Shown here: positions 31,871-39,818 of the stretch, one piece after another
Layout: each line of letters starts with the position of its first letter
Position numbering within the stretch: the stretch's first letter is position 1
Assembly (NCBI GenBank): GCA_017521565.1
Contig: JAFXCE010000037.1
Coordinates: 31,615-95,614 of the forward strand
Length of the DNA: 64,000 nt
Source: Clostridia bacterium
GTDB lineage: Bacteria > Bacillota > Clostridia > Christensenellales > Aristaeellaceae
Direction: 5' to 3'
The notes under the pieces: model-generated
What the model saw: the letters and a program-made list of their open reading frames with translations, nothing else
Told to the model about the DNA's origin: nothing
Databases searched by the model: none
Translations under genes and position numbers: made by a program

Positions 31871-33451
31871 TCACTTTGCGCCCGGCTTGCTGACGTCCAC
31901 GATATACGCCGCGCTCGTCACCGGCGCTTCCGCCGCCGCGCCGTCCTTGGTATAGGCGCCGTCCGCAGGAAGCGTCAGACCCTCGCCGACAAGATAGAAC
32001 GATGCAATGTCGCCCGCCTCAAGCTGCGCGCCCTGGGGCAGCACAATCCATACCGGATCCTTCCATTCGCCCACAGCGATGTTGTCAACGCACACCAGCG
32101 CGCAAGCTCTGCCGTCATAGTCGGTAAAGTCCTCCACCCTTCCGCGCATCATGAACTGCTTTCCGGCGTATTTCTCCGGCGCCTTAAACAGGTCGGCATA
32201 CTCCACAGCGCCCATCTTCTGGCGGAATTTGGCAATTCCCTCGCGCTCGGTGAATACGCGCGTGAGCGTGATCTCCGTGCGGCTCTCCTTGAGCCCCGCG
32301 CTCTTCGCGCGCAGGCTGTACGTCTGCGTATCCTCGTCCTCAATAAAGACGCGGACGCTGAAATCGCCGTTTTTGTTGGCCTTGACGTTGGTGCTCATGC
32401 CCTTGCCGTTGATGTAGACCGTCGCATTCGGCTCCGTTTCGCCGCGCACCATGACAAACTCGCCCGTAAAGCGCTTCTCCTGCGGCTCCGTAATGATCAG
32501 CTTGGCAGACGGCATCTCGTAATGCGTGGCGAGCATCGCCTCAGCGGTATCCGTCATCACCGCCAGAACGAGGTCGCCCTCCTCCGGCAGCTTTACGCGG
32601 ATGGAGAACGTGCCGTCTCGCTTAGCGGTCGCCTTGCCGAGCGTCTTTTCGCCCACGGCAACCGTCACCGCAGCGCCCGGATCAGTCTTTCCGTTGATCG
32701 TCAGCTCTGCGTCCTTCGTATACGCCGGTACGCCCTCAACCTCCATCAGCCCTTCGCTGGCGATCACCTCCGCCACGCCGGGCGTAGGTTCGGGCGTCGG
32801 CTCCGGGGTCGGGGTCGGCACGGGCGTCGGCGCAGGCGTCGGATCGGAAACCGAGGAAAGCAGACGCATACCGGAGAGCACCTCCGCCATGCGCGCATCA
32901 TCCGCCTCATCCGGCATACGGCCCACAACCGTCTGCGTGATCATGTAGAGCTTACCCAGGTGCAGCGTCGCATAGCGCAGCGTATACACCGGCATGGACG
33001 CATACATCGCAGAGCTGGTCAGGCGGACGCAGACCGGGTTCGTCTGTGTCAGACCACAGCTCTCATACAGGCCGCTTCCCGCAAACTGCTGCTCAAACGC
33101 CGCCAGCTGCTCATCGGTGATCTTCTCCATGCGCATGACGTCCGCAAACTCGCCCGCATCCGTCACGCTGACGGCGATCTGTCCGCCGTCCTCGGGGATA
33201 ACCTCCATGACGATCCCAGAAGCCATATAGCTCGCCAGAATCGCCTCACGGGTCGTTCCCAGCGCAGCGATCAGCTCCGTATGCTCGTCAAGGTTTGTCT
33301 GCGTCAGCACGGTCTCGCCGTCCTTCTGCGTATAGCGGAAGCCCTCATATGGAAATACATATGTCGCCTCCTGCGCCAGCGCAGCGGGCATGCCCAGCAG
33401 CGCAGCGGCAGCCAGCAGCAGCGCTGCAGCGCGTTTTTTGTTCCAAGTCAT
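31871..33451 (-). CDS. Secreted protein with Thr/Pro linker and Ig-like modules
   Basis: A 526-residue exported protein. After a signal peptide (to about PAALA) comes a domain of about 185 residues with no recognised family, then a PTPAPTPVPTPTPEP-type linker (about 205-225). Two Ig-like modules follow (about 245-320 and 330-410), recognised by ELTINGKTDPGAAVTVAVGE and GEFVMVRGETEPNATVYING, the G-T-x-P-N/G-A-x-V pattern of bacterial Ig/glucodextranase-like domains. The C-terminal 100 residues may be an OB-like fold (YAGKQFMMRGRVEDF). No sorting motif is seen, so it may be released or held non-covalently. Function unknown. Confidence 0.7.
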   Translation of the reverse strand: MTWNKKRAAALLLAAAALLGMPAALAQEATYVFPYEGFRYTQKDGETVLTQTNLDEHTELIAALGTTREAILASYMASGIVMEVIPEDGGQIAVSVTDAGEFADVMRMEKITDEQLAAFEQQFAGSGLYESCGLTQTNPVCVRLTSSAMYASMPVYTLRYATLHLGKLYMITQTVVGRMPDEADDARMAEVLSGMRLLSSVSDPTPAPTPVPTPTPEPTPEPTPGVAEVIASEGLMEVEGVPAYTKDAELTINGKTDPGAAVTVAVGEKTLGKATAKRDGTFSIRVKLPEEGDLVLAVMTDTAEAMLATHYEMPSAKLIITEPQEKRFTGEFVMVRGETEPNATVYINGKGMSTNVKANKNGDFSVRVFIEDEDTQTYSLRAKSAGLKESRTEITLTRVFTEREGIAKFRQKMGAVEYADLFKAPEKYAGKQFMMRGRVEDFTDYDGRACALVCVDNIAVGEWKDPVWIVLPQGAQLEAGDIASFYLVGEGLTLPADGAYTKDGAAAEAPVTSAAYIVDVSKPGAK

Positions 33452-33512
33452 ATGGTTTCTCCCTTCTGGGGATCACGGGCGCAGCCGCCCGGATGCATTC
33501 AATATCACGATG

Positions 33513-33542
33513 ATTATAGCACAGGGGCATCAGGCTTTACAA
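33513..33542 (-). promoter_or_regulatory. Promoter of the Ig-like secreted protein gene
   Basis: Minus-strand TTGTAA (33537-33542), 18-base spacer, TATAAT (33513-33518) with extended TG. It overlaps the end of the upstream ligase-like gene. Confidence 0.7.
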
Positions 33543-34978
33543 GATTTGATGTCAGATCCCCTTGCCGTCAGCAGCGCGAACGCATAGAAAAGCACGATAT
33601 TCATCGGCGTCATCGCGCCAAGCGGCGCGCTCTCCATCATGCCGGTCATCAGGCAGGCGACCACGAGCATGCACAGCGCGCGATAACCGGAAATCTGCCG
33701 GTCTCCCCGTGCATAAAACACGCGCAGCGCCGGCACGGCGATGATCAGCAAAAACGCGCACATCATTCCAAAGCCAATCAGGCCGAAGTCCGCAATATGC
33801 TGCAAATAGGTATTATGGACAGCGACGGCGCCGTTCCTTTCATGCATGGTCCCTTCGACAATCCTGCTGCCCGTCCTGCCAATGCCATTGCCGATCAGCA
33901 GGTTCTTGGGTTCCGCCTTCCAGAGCTTGAACAGATTCTTCCAGATATCCGTTCTGCCAGACATCGTCGCATCCACCGCCGCTCTCGCAGCCTTGGGCTT
34001 GACCTCTTTTTTCTCGCTTTCCTCCGCCCTCGCAGCTGCCACAATCGCAGCGCTGCCGCCATTTTCGATCTTCGCATAATGCGAGAGCGCCGCATCCGTC
34101 AGCATCGACGCACCGGCGTAGGAAACCACCAGCACCAGCGCCGCAGCAGCCATGCCCGCAGCATGGCGAACCACCGCGTGGGAAAACCGCAGGTTTGCGG
34201 AAAGATATCCGTATGTGCCCGCCGCCATCGCAATCATGACAGCATAGCGCGCCGTCCGGCTCTGCGTGAGCACGACCACAGCGACCATCGCAGCCGATGC
34301 GGCAAAATACAGCGCGCGCATCACGCCGCGGCTGCGGCAGAGACCCGCCATGCAGAACGCAGCCGTGCACAATGCGATGATGCCCGTACTGTTATAATGA
34401 AGGCCCGCGCAAAGATACGCCCTGTTGAACACGCCGAAGCCAAAGCCCCTTGTGCCGCCGCTTTCCCGGAATGCAGCGACGTCCGCGCCGATCGACAGCC
34501 CTTTCGCCGCACAGTACAGCAGTGCACCACCCAGCAAAAGCGCCAGCAGCATGAAGAGCATGCACGCCTGATCGAACAGTTTTTCCCTCTGCGCCGCGTC
34601 TTTCTCCGACAGCTTGGCATAGATCCCGAAATAGACAATGCAATGACTGATCCAGCTGCAGATGTTGTTGAACGTCAGGCCGAAGCGAATGCCAAACGGC
34701 ACGGTCACCCACGCAAGGAGCAGCGCCAGCACGCACAGATCCACGCGCAGCGAGCTGTCCGTCAGGCTGCTGCGGCGCTCCAGCCGCAAAAGGCACAGCG
34801 CCATTCCCCACGGGACAACCACATACCGTTCCAGCAGCGCAACCTCCGTCTGATGCCATCTGAGCAGGTCCGTCGGAAGCACGCCGAGCACCAGAAATGC
34901 CACGAACAGAAACAGGCTCTCATTTTCGGCAATCTGCAGCATCACGCGGTGCAGGGTATTCACAGCTTTTTTGATCAC
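33530..34978 (-). CDS. O-antigen ligase/polymerase-like membrane protein
   Basis: A 482-residue polytopic protein with about 11-12 helices and a large loop (about 300-400) that carries the Wzy_C pattern: SGRTDIWKNLFKLWKAEPKNLLIGNGIG and, after it, VHNTYLQHIADFGLIGFG. The loop also contains a charged EESEKKEVKPKAARA insertion. In Gram-positive cells such proteins polymerise or transfer cell-wall or capsular glycans rather than LPS. No glycosyltransferase genes are adjacent, so its glycan is unknown. It follows the terminator of the khpB operon. Confidence 0.8.
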   Translation of the reverse strand: MIKKAVNTLHRVMLQIAENESLFLFVAFLVLGVLPTDLLRWHQTEVALLERYVVVPWGMALCLLRLERRSSLTDSSLRVDLCVLALLLAWVTVPFGIRFGLTFNNICSWISHCIVYFGIYAKLSEKDAAQREKLFDQACMLFMLLALLLGGALLYCAAKGLSIGADVAAFRESGGTRGFGFGVFNRAYLCAGLHYNSTGIIALCTAAFCMAGLCRSRGVMRALYFAASAAMVAVVVLTQSRTARYAVMIAMAAGTYGYLSANLRFSHAVVRHAAGMAAAALVLVVSYAGASMLTDAALSHYAKIENGGSAAIVAAARAEESEKKEVKPKAARAAVDATMSGRTDIWKNLFKLWKAEPKNLLIGNGIGRTGSRIVEGTMHERNGAVAVHNTYLQHIADFGLIGFGMMCAFLLIIAVPALRVFYARGDRQISGYRALCMLVVACLMTGMMESAPLGAMTPMNIVLFYAFALLTARGSDIKSCKA

Positions 34979-35020
34979 GCTGTCTCCTCCTCATTTTAAA
35001 CGCATGGTCTCAGGGAAAGA

Positions 35021-35055
35021 AAAAGGGCGAAGAGGATTCCTCCCCCTCGCCCCGG
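35021..35055 (-). terminator. Terminator of the rpmH-to-khpB operon
   Basis: Minus-strand GGGCGA / TCGCCC with inner GAGG/CCTC pairs, followed by TTTTTC. Confidence 0.75.
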
Positions 35056-35059
35056 AAAA

Positions 35060-36418
35060 TTACTCGCCCAGCACGTCGACCGCAGCCGGCGCCTCGGCGG
35101 CGACGGTCTCCTGCGCCTCAACGTTCTGCGCTGCCTCCGGCTTCGGGCCGCGGCGGCCGCGACGGCGGTTCCTGCTGCGGCGGGAAGAGGACGGCTTATC
35201 GCCCTGCTCGCCGCGGGCAGCCTTTTCCGTCTGTTCGCTGCGCACCGGCTGATTCTTGAGCATGATCACCACGCGGCGGTTCGGCTCCTCGCCCTCGGAA
35301 TGCGTGGTCACGGCCGGATGATTCTGCAGCGCAGTATGCAGCACACGGCGCTCATACGGATTCATCGGCTCCAGCACAACCTTGCGGCCGGTCTTGGTCG
35401 CGCGGTTGGCCATGCGCTGCGCCAGGCGGCGCAGGCTGTCCTCGCGCTTGGCGCGATAGTTTTCGGTATCCAGCGTCACGCGGATATAGCCCTCGCGGCC
35501 CTTGTTGACCTGCAGGCTGGTGAGGTACTGCAGCGCATCCAGGGTCTCACCGCGGCGGCCAATCAGAATGCCCAGCGTATCGCCGATCATGTGGATGTAC
35601 AGGCCATCCTCGCGGGTGTCGTCCACATAGACGTCCACCTTCACATTCATCAGGCTGGTCACATCCATCAGGAAGCGCTGCGCCTTGCCTGCCGGGGTCT
35701 CCTCGTCATGCATGACGGGCGGCTCGGTCGGGGTGAAGGGCTTCGCCGGAACCATCGGCGCATAGGTGCGCTCTTCGACGGCCTCCTCAGCCTTCGCCTC
35801 GGCCTTGGGCGCGTCCTTCTTCGGCGCGCGCGGCTTCTTCTCGCGCGGCTGCTTGGGCTGCTTCGGGGTTTCGGCCTTCTTCTCGGCCTCTTCCTTGGCT
35901 TCCTGCTTCGGCGCATCCTTCTTTTCCGCGTTCTTCTTCTCTGCCGGCTTCTCGGCCTTCTTCTCTTCGGCCTTCTTCTCAACCGGCTTCTCGGCCTTCT
36001 TCTCTTCGGCCTTCTTCTCAGCCGGCTTCTCGGCCTTCTTCTCTTCGGCCTTCTTCTCAGCCGGCTTCTCGGCCTTCTTTTCTTCGGCCTTCTTCTCGAC
36101 CGGCTTCTCGGCCTTCTTTTCTTCGGCCTTTTTCTCCTCAGCCTTCTTCTCGGCCGGCTTCTTCTCGCTCTTCTTGCGAACCGGCTCGTTGATGCTGAAG
36201 GAGCTGAGCAGATCGCTCAGGCCATGATCGTCTTCCTTCTCATCATCCAGCACGGTCAGGCGGACACACGCCGGCTTGCTGCCGAACAGGCCAAACAGGC
36301 CCTTCGCGCCCTCCTGAATGACGTCGACATGAACGTCCGCAATGGTTACGCCCAGCGCGGCAAGGCCGGCGTCAATGGCTTCCTGCGTCGTCTTTCCGGT
36401 AAATTCCTGGCTCCTCAC
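35060..36418 (-). CDS. khpB: KhpB/Jag RNA-binding protein with extended Lys/Glu/Ala linker
   Basis: KhpB (Jag, SpoIIIJ-associated) is an RNA-binding regulator of cell elongation and wall synthesis. The Jag-N domain (1-55, FTGKTTQEAIDAGLAALGV to GAKGLFGLFGSKP) is followed by a linker of about 180 residues, then the KH domain (about 245-320, with GDTLGILIGRRGETLDALQYL) and the R3H domain (about 325-390, with RRLAQRMANRATKTGRKVVL). A basic tail (SSRRSRNRRRGRRGPK) and acidic end complete 452 residues, roughly twice a common Jag. The linker has a 13-residue repeat and may bind RNA or membranes. It overlaps yidC by four bases (ATGA). Confidence 0.95.
   Translation of the reverse strand: MRSQEFTGKTTQEAIDAGLAALGVTIADVHVDVIQEGAKGLFGLFGSKPACVRLTVLDDEKEDDHGLSDLLSSFSINEPVRKKSEKKPAEKKAEEKKAEEKKAEKPVEKKAEEKKAEKPAEKKAEEKKAEKPAEKKAEEKKAEKPVEKKAEEKKAEKPAEKKNAEKKDAPKQEAKEEAEKKAETPKQPKQPREKKPRAPKKDAPKAEAKAEEAVEERTYAPMVPAKPFTPTEPPVMHDEETPAGKAQRFLMDVTSLMNVKVDVYVDDTREDGLYIHMIGDTLGILIGRRGETLDALQYLTSLQVNKGREGYIRVTLDTENYRAKREDSLRRLAQRMANRATKTGRKVVLEPMNPYERRVLHTALQNHPAVTTHSEGEEPNRRVVIMLKNQPVRSEQTEKAARGEQGDKPSSSRRSRNRRRGRRGPKPEAAQNVEAQETVAAEAPAAVDVLGE
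35933..36109 (-). repeat. 39-base tandem repeats inside khpB
   Basis: About four and a half copies of a unit encoding EKP(A/V)EKKAEEKKA, with EKP at residues 104, 117, 130, 143 and 156. The period is exactly 13 codons with few differences between copies, so copy number could change by slippage while staying in frame. Confidence 0.85.
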
Positions 36419-37413
36419 TTGAGAACACCCACTTCCTCAGCCTTGGCGGCCTTGCGGTCCTGCGCCTTGAAATACTTATCGAAGGCGACATGTTCGACGA
36501 TCGCGTAGATGTTGGAAATGACCCAGTACAGCGCGAACGCGGAATTGTAAATCGCACAGAAATACAGGGACATGAAGGTCATGACGTACATCATGGTCTT
36601 CGTATTGCCCGCCTGCGCGGCTTCCATCTGGCCCATGGTCAGCTTCTGCATGAACAGCTGAGAGAGGATGGAGAGAGCCGGCAGGACAAACCAGCCGTTA
36701 AAATGCTTGTAGATGGTGAATCGGATGATGCCCAGAACGCTCAGGTTGCCCAGGCCGGCAACAGGCGCCACATACGGCGCATAGGCTTCGGAGGCAATGA
36801 ACGGCGTGACAACCGTCTCGATAAACTCATTGACGGCAGCGGCGTCAGCCAGGTTGAGCGCCTGCGGAATGGTGCCCGCGGCGGCCAGCTTCGCGCTGAT
36901 GTCATTCCAGACCCCGAACTCAATCATGCGCAGGGACTGCACATCCGGCATATAGGTCGCAAACGGGCTGTCCGGCATCCAGAGGTTCTTGATCCACAGG
37001 AAGCCGTCGGTCAGCGTGGACGGATCGATGGTCGGGTTGTGATAGAAGGTGAGGAACTGCGTGACGAGCTGCTCGTTGGCGAAGGTACGCATGGCGTAGA
37101 ACATCGCGAACAGAACGAACATGGAGATAATCATCGGCAGGCAGCCGCCAAACGGGCTGACGCCCTCCTTGCGGTAGAGCTCCTGCATCTTCTGGCTGAG
37201 CTTCTCCTGATCGTTCTTGTACTTCTCCTGCAGCTCCTGCAGCTGCGGCTGCACCTTGGTCATCTTCATGGTGGAGCGGCGGCTCTTGAGGTTGAGCGGC
37301 ATGACCACCAGCTTGATCAGGATCGTGAAGACGATGATGGTGATAGCGTAGTTGTTGATGATCGCCTGCATACCCTTGATCAGGGACAGCAGGATCGGAT
37401 TAAGGAAATTCAT
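36415..37413 (-). CDS. yidC: Membrane protein insertase YidC
   Basis: A 332-residue Oxa1-family insertase with the five-helix core: ITIIVFTILIKLVVMPL at the first core helix, a charged coiled hairpin (MTKVQPQLQELQEKYKND), a conserved GCLPMIISMFVLFAMFYAM, and the final helices around FALYWVISNIYAIVEH. It inserts and folds membrane proteins alone or with SecYEG. There is no obvious lipobox. The external loop after the second core helix (about 118-215) is much longer than in Bacillus SpoIIIJ. It stands between yidD and khpB in the usual order. Confidence 0.95.
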   Translation of the reverse strand: MNFLNPILLSLIKGMQAIINNYAITIIVFTILIKLVVMPLNLKSRRSTMKMTKVQPQLQELQEKYKNDQEKLSQKMQELYRKEGVSPFGGCLPMIISMFVLFAMFYAMRTFANEQLVTQFLTFYHNPTIDPSTLTDGFLWIKNLWMPDSPFATYMPDVQSLRMIEFGVWNDISAKLAAAGTIPQALNLADAAAVNEFIETVVTPFIASEAYAPYVAPVAGLGNLSVLGIIRFTIYKHFNGWFVLPALSILSQLFMQKLTMGQMEAAQAGNTKTMMYVMTFMSLYFCAIYNSAFALYWVISNIYAIVEHVAFDKYFKAQDRKAAKAEEVGVLK

Positions 37414-37509
37414 GGACGAAGCGTCCTCCTTGCTATTCGCTATATTGCGTTACGATAAGCCGCCCGCGCACCCGGCGCCAACGCCCGGTACGGGGTCATG
37501 TGTTCCCTT

Positions 37510-37719
37510 TCAGGGCACAGGATCGTTGAGATCGCCCTTGTAAAAGGGATGGCAGCGCAGGATGCGCCGCACAGCAAGATAGCCGCCCTTGAGCGCGCCG
37601 TATTTTTCAATCGCCTCAAGCGCGTACTGCGAGCAGGTGGGATAGAACCGGCAGCACGGAGCATGCCGCAGATATCTGCGGTAAAACCGGATCATGGCCA
37701 GCATGACAGCTTTGATCAT
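37510..37719 (-). CDS. yidD: YidD, membrane protein insertion efficiency factor
   Basis: A 69-residue protein with the complete YidD signature [26 protein letters not shown] and RRILRCHPF. It has an amphipathic N-terminus and helps YidC-dependent insertion. The start MIKAVML is set by the ATGA overlap with the rnpA stop, rather than the longer ORF to 37821. A 96-base gap separates it from yidC. Confidence 0.93.
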   Translation of the reverse strand: MIKAVMLAMIRFYRRYLRHAPCCRFYPTCSQYALEAIEKYGALKGGYLAVRRILRCHPFYKGDLNDPVP

Positions 37720-38099
37720 TCCGGATCGCCTGCCTTCTTTTTCTCCTCCTTCGCGGGCTGCTCTTTCCCGTCGGTCAGGAGACAGTTTTGCTTGCGCAGC
37801 AGGTATTGCATGGAACGGCACAGCTTATCAAAATCCGCTGTGAGCGCCGGCTGGCGAGCAATGAATACGTAGAGCCCCGTCTTCATGCGGGGCAGCAAGG
37901 GCGCGCAGGCGGCACGCAGGCGGCGCTTGACACGGTTGCGCTGTACGGCGCAGCCGATCTTCTTACCCACGGAGAAGCCCACTTTGAGCGTATTGGCGCG
38001 CACATACAGCATGACCATCTCATGCGAGCCGCCGGAATTGCCGCGGCGATAGACGTACTTGAACTGCGCGTTCTTTTTGAGACTGTATGTTCTCTGCAA
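37716..38099 (-). CDS. rnpA: Ribonuclease P protein component
   Basis: RnpA is the protein subunit of RNase P, which matures tRNA 5' ends. The conserved core is [50 protein letters not shown], with the RNR motif in [11 protein letters not shown] prefer a TTG start at 38099 (GGGAGC upstream), giving 127 residues, close to the usual 110-125. The reading frame is open to an ATG at 38189 (157 residues), but that would add a non-conserved 30-residue extension and reach close to rpmH. The C-terminal tail is Lys/Glu-rich. It overlaps yidD by four bases. Confidence 0.93.
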   Translation of the reverse strand: MQRTYSLKKNAQFKYVYRRGNSGGSHEMVMLYVRANTLKVGFSVGKKIGCAVQRNRVKRRLRAACAPLLPRMKTGLYVFIARQPALTADFDKLCRSMQYLLRKQNCLLTDGKEQPAKEEKKKAGDPE

Positions 38100-38234
38100 T
38101 GCCTTCTGCTCCCTTGCACAATGAAACAAAAAAGGTCCGTTCCCGGTCTTTGCCGGGCCGGACCGAACGCCCGCGCAGAAAAGCCCCACGCAGGAACAGA
38201 GACCGCTATCAAGCGGTCACTGAAGGTTGATCAA

Positions 38235-38390
38235 TCAGACGGGGTTGGAAACGGTCAGCCTCGCGCGGCCACGGGCGCGGCGACGGGCGAGAACCTTGCG
38301 GCCGTTCTTGGTGGACATACGGGAACGGAAGCCATGCACCTTGGCGCGCTGGCGCTTCTTGGGCTGATAAGTTCTGACGGAAGAAGCCAT
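38235..38390 (-). CDS. rpmH: 50S ribosomal protein L34
   Basis: A 51-residue protein with the near-invariant L34 core [33 protein letters not shown] and GRARLTV, slightly extended at both ends (MASSV and SNPV). AAGGAG precedes the ATG at 38390. It is first in the rpmH-rnpA-yidD-yidC-khpB operon. In most bacteria dnaA lies directly upstream and divergent; here that position is taken by pfkA. Confidence 0.97.
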   Translation of the reverse strand: MASSVRTYQPKKRQRAKVHGFRSRMSTKNGRKVLARRRARGRARLTVSNPV

Positions 38391-38479
38391 AAATACACAC
38401 TCCTTATAATAAAAGGTTAATCTGAACAAAATTGGGTCGTACCGGTCGTCGATACGTTGTTCCATGCAAAAGCTATTAT

Positions 38480-38509
38480 AGTATACTTCACGCCCCGCGA
38501 TGAAGTCAA
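38480..38509 (-). promoter_or_regulatory. Promoter of the rpmH operon
   Basis: Minus-strand TTGACT (38504-38509), 18-base spacer, TATACT (38480-38485). The -35 box and following TCATC are the same as in the divergent pfkA promoter. Confidence 0.8.
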
Positions 38510-38588
38510 GTGAAATTTCGGGCAAAGCTTTAAAAATCGTAATCTTTTCGTAAAATTCAGAGCCCCTGTGTCAAAAGCCCGGCGCAGC

Positions 38589-38618
38589 TTGACTTCATCC
38601 CGCGGCGCATCGTATAAT
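38589..38618 (+). promoter_or_regulatory. Promoter of pfkA
   Basis: TTGACT (38589-38594), 18-base spacer, TATAAT (38613-38618). Shares CTTGACTTCATC with the rpmH promoter as an inverted copy about 80 bases away. Confidence 0.8.
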
Positions 38619-38673
38619 AAAAACCTATCAGAATCCATTCTACTTTATACACGCTTACATGGGAGGTATCGTG

Positions 38674-39729
38674 ATGAATAATATGCGCAGAATCGGCGTT
38701 CTCACCTCCGGCGGAGACGCACCGGGCATGAACGCCGCCGTCATGGCTGTAGCTCAGGCTGCCCGCCGCCACGGCGTTTCGCTCATCGGCATCAAGCGCG
38801 GCTATAACGGCACGCTCTGCCGCAGCAATAACATCGCTGACGACATGGTCGAATTGGATCTCGATACCGTTTTGGATATCGCCGACCAGCCCGGCACTTA
38901 CCTGCGTACGGCGCGCTGCCTCGATTTCCTCAAGCCCGAAATGCAGCTGCGCGCGGCCAACAACATCCGCGAAATGGGCGTCGAGGGCATCGTCGTCATC
39001 GGCGGCGACGGCTCCTATAAGGGCGCGCAGGCGCTGTGCCGCCAGGGCATCCCCTGCATCGGCATCCCCGGCACGATCGACAACGACCTCGCCTATACCG
39101 AGATGACCCTCGGCTACGATACCGCCGTCAACTCCTGCGTGGATGACATCCGCGCCATCCGCGCGACCAGCCGCTCCCACGACCGTCCAGCCGTCGTGGA
39201 GGTCATGGGCCGCCACTGCGGCGATATCGCGCTCAAGGCCGCTGCGGGCACCGGCGCAGAGATCTGCATCGTGCCCGAGGTTTCCTGGTCCATCCCGGAC
39301 GTCGCCGAGCGCCTGTCCAGGCTGATTGCCGGCGGCAACCTGCGCGCGACCGTCGTCGTCGCCGAGGGCGCATGGGATTCCATGGAGCCCTACGACTGGC
39401 GCCGCGTCCTGCGCGAGCATAACATGCTCGTCCACGACGACGATCCCATCTCCACCCGCTTCCTCACCCGCGTGCTGCGCTGCCTGACCGGCTGCGAGGC
39501 CCGCACGACGATCCTCGGCTATACCCAGCGCGGCCGTCAGCCCTCCGCATACGACAGCGGCTTCGCCTTTGAGGCGGGCGTGCTTGCGGTCAATCTGCTG
39601 CGCAACGGCATCGGCAATCAGGTCATTGGCGTCAAGGACAGCCGCGTGTTCTTCATGCCCATCGACGAGGCCCTCCGCCAGAAGCGCCCCTTCAACCTCA
39701 ATCTCTACAACACCATCAACGATCTCTGA
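38674..39729 (+). CDS. pfkA: 6-phosphofructokinase, ATP-type
   Basis: PfkA phosphorylates fructose 6-phosphate in glycolysis. The 351-residue protein shows GVLTSGGDAPGMNAAV at the nucleotide site, VIGGDGSYKGAQAL, and the catalytic PGTIDNDLAYTEMTLGYDTAVN. GGDGS with PGTIDND (Gly at both positions that differ in PPi enzymes) indicates ATP dependence. VMGRHCGDIAL and PSAYDSGFAFEAG complete the substrate site. The start MNNMRRIG follows GGGAGGT; an ORF extension to 38659 lacks a site. A second, different PFK lies at 53804. Confidence 0.93.
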   Translation: MNNMRRIGVLTSGGDAPGMNAAVMAVAQAARRHGVSLIGIKRGYNGTLCRSNNIADDMVELDLDTVLDIADQPGTYLRTARCLDFLKPEMQLRAANNIREMGVEGIVVIGGDGSYKGAQALCRQGIPCIGIPGTIDNDLAYTEMTLGYDTAVNSCVDDIRAIRATSRSHDRPAVVEVMGRHCGDIALKAAAGTGAEICIVPEVSWSIPDVAERLSRLIAGGNLRATVVVAEGAWDSMEPYDWRRVLREHNMLVHDDDPISTRFLTRVLRCLTGCEARTTILGYTQRGRQPSAYDSGFAFEAGVLAVNLLRNGIGNQVIGVKDSRVFFMPIDEALRQKRPFNLNLYNTINDL

Positions 39730-39818
39730 TTCACCGCAGGGACTTCTGGGCTTTCCCCGGCCGTCCCGCTTTCTTTTTTACCACAGCATGAAAGAGCATG
39801 CAGGAACACGGAGGCATT

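Noticed and set aside
33552..34370. Several off-frame ORFs within the O-antigen-ligase-like gene
   Set aside because: No start signals or domains; codon-position bias favours the 33530-34978 frame.
35933..36227. CRISPR-like or microsatellite array
   Set aside because: The repeats are in frame, encode EKPAEKKAEEKKA and lie inside khpB; no spacers and no cas genes.
37716..38189. Long form of rnpA from ATG 38189
   Set aside because: The extra 30 residues are not conserved and lack a ribosome binding site; a TTG start at 38099 fits the family length.
38391..38673. Replication origin next to rpmH
   Set aside because: No dnaA and only one imperfect DnaA box, so an origin is not supported.
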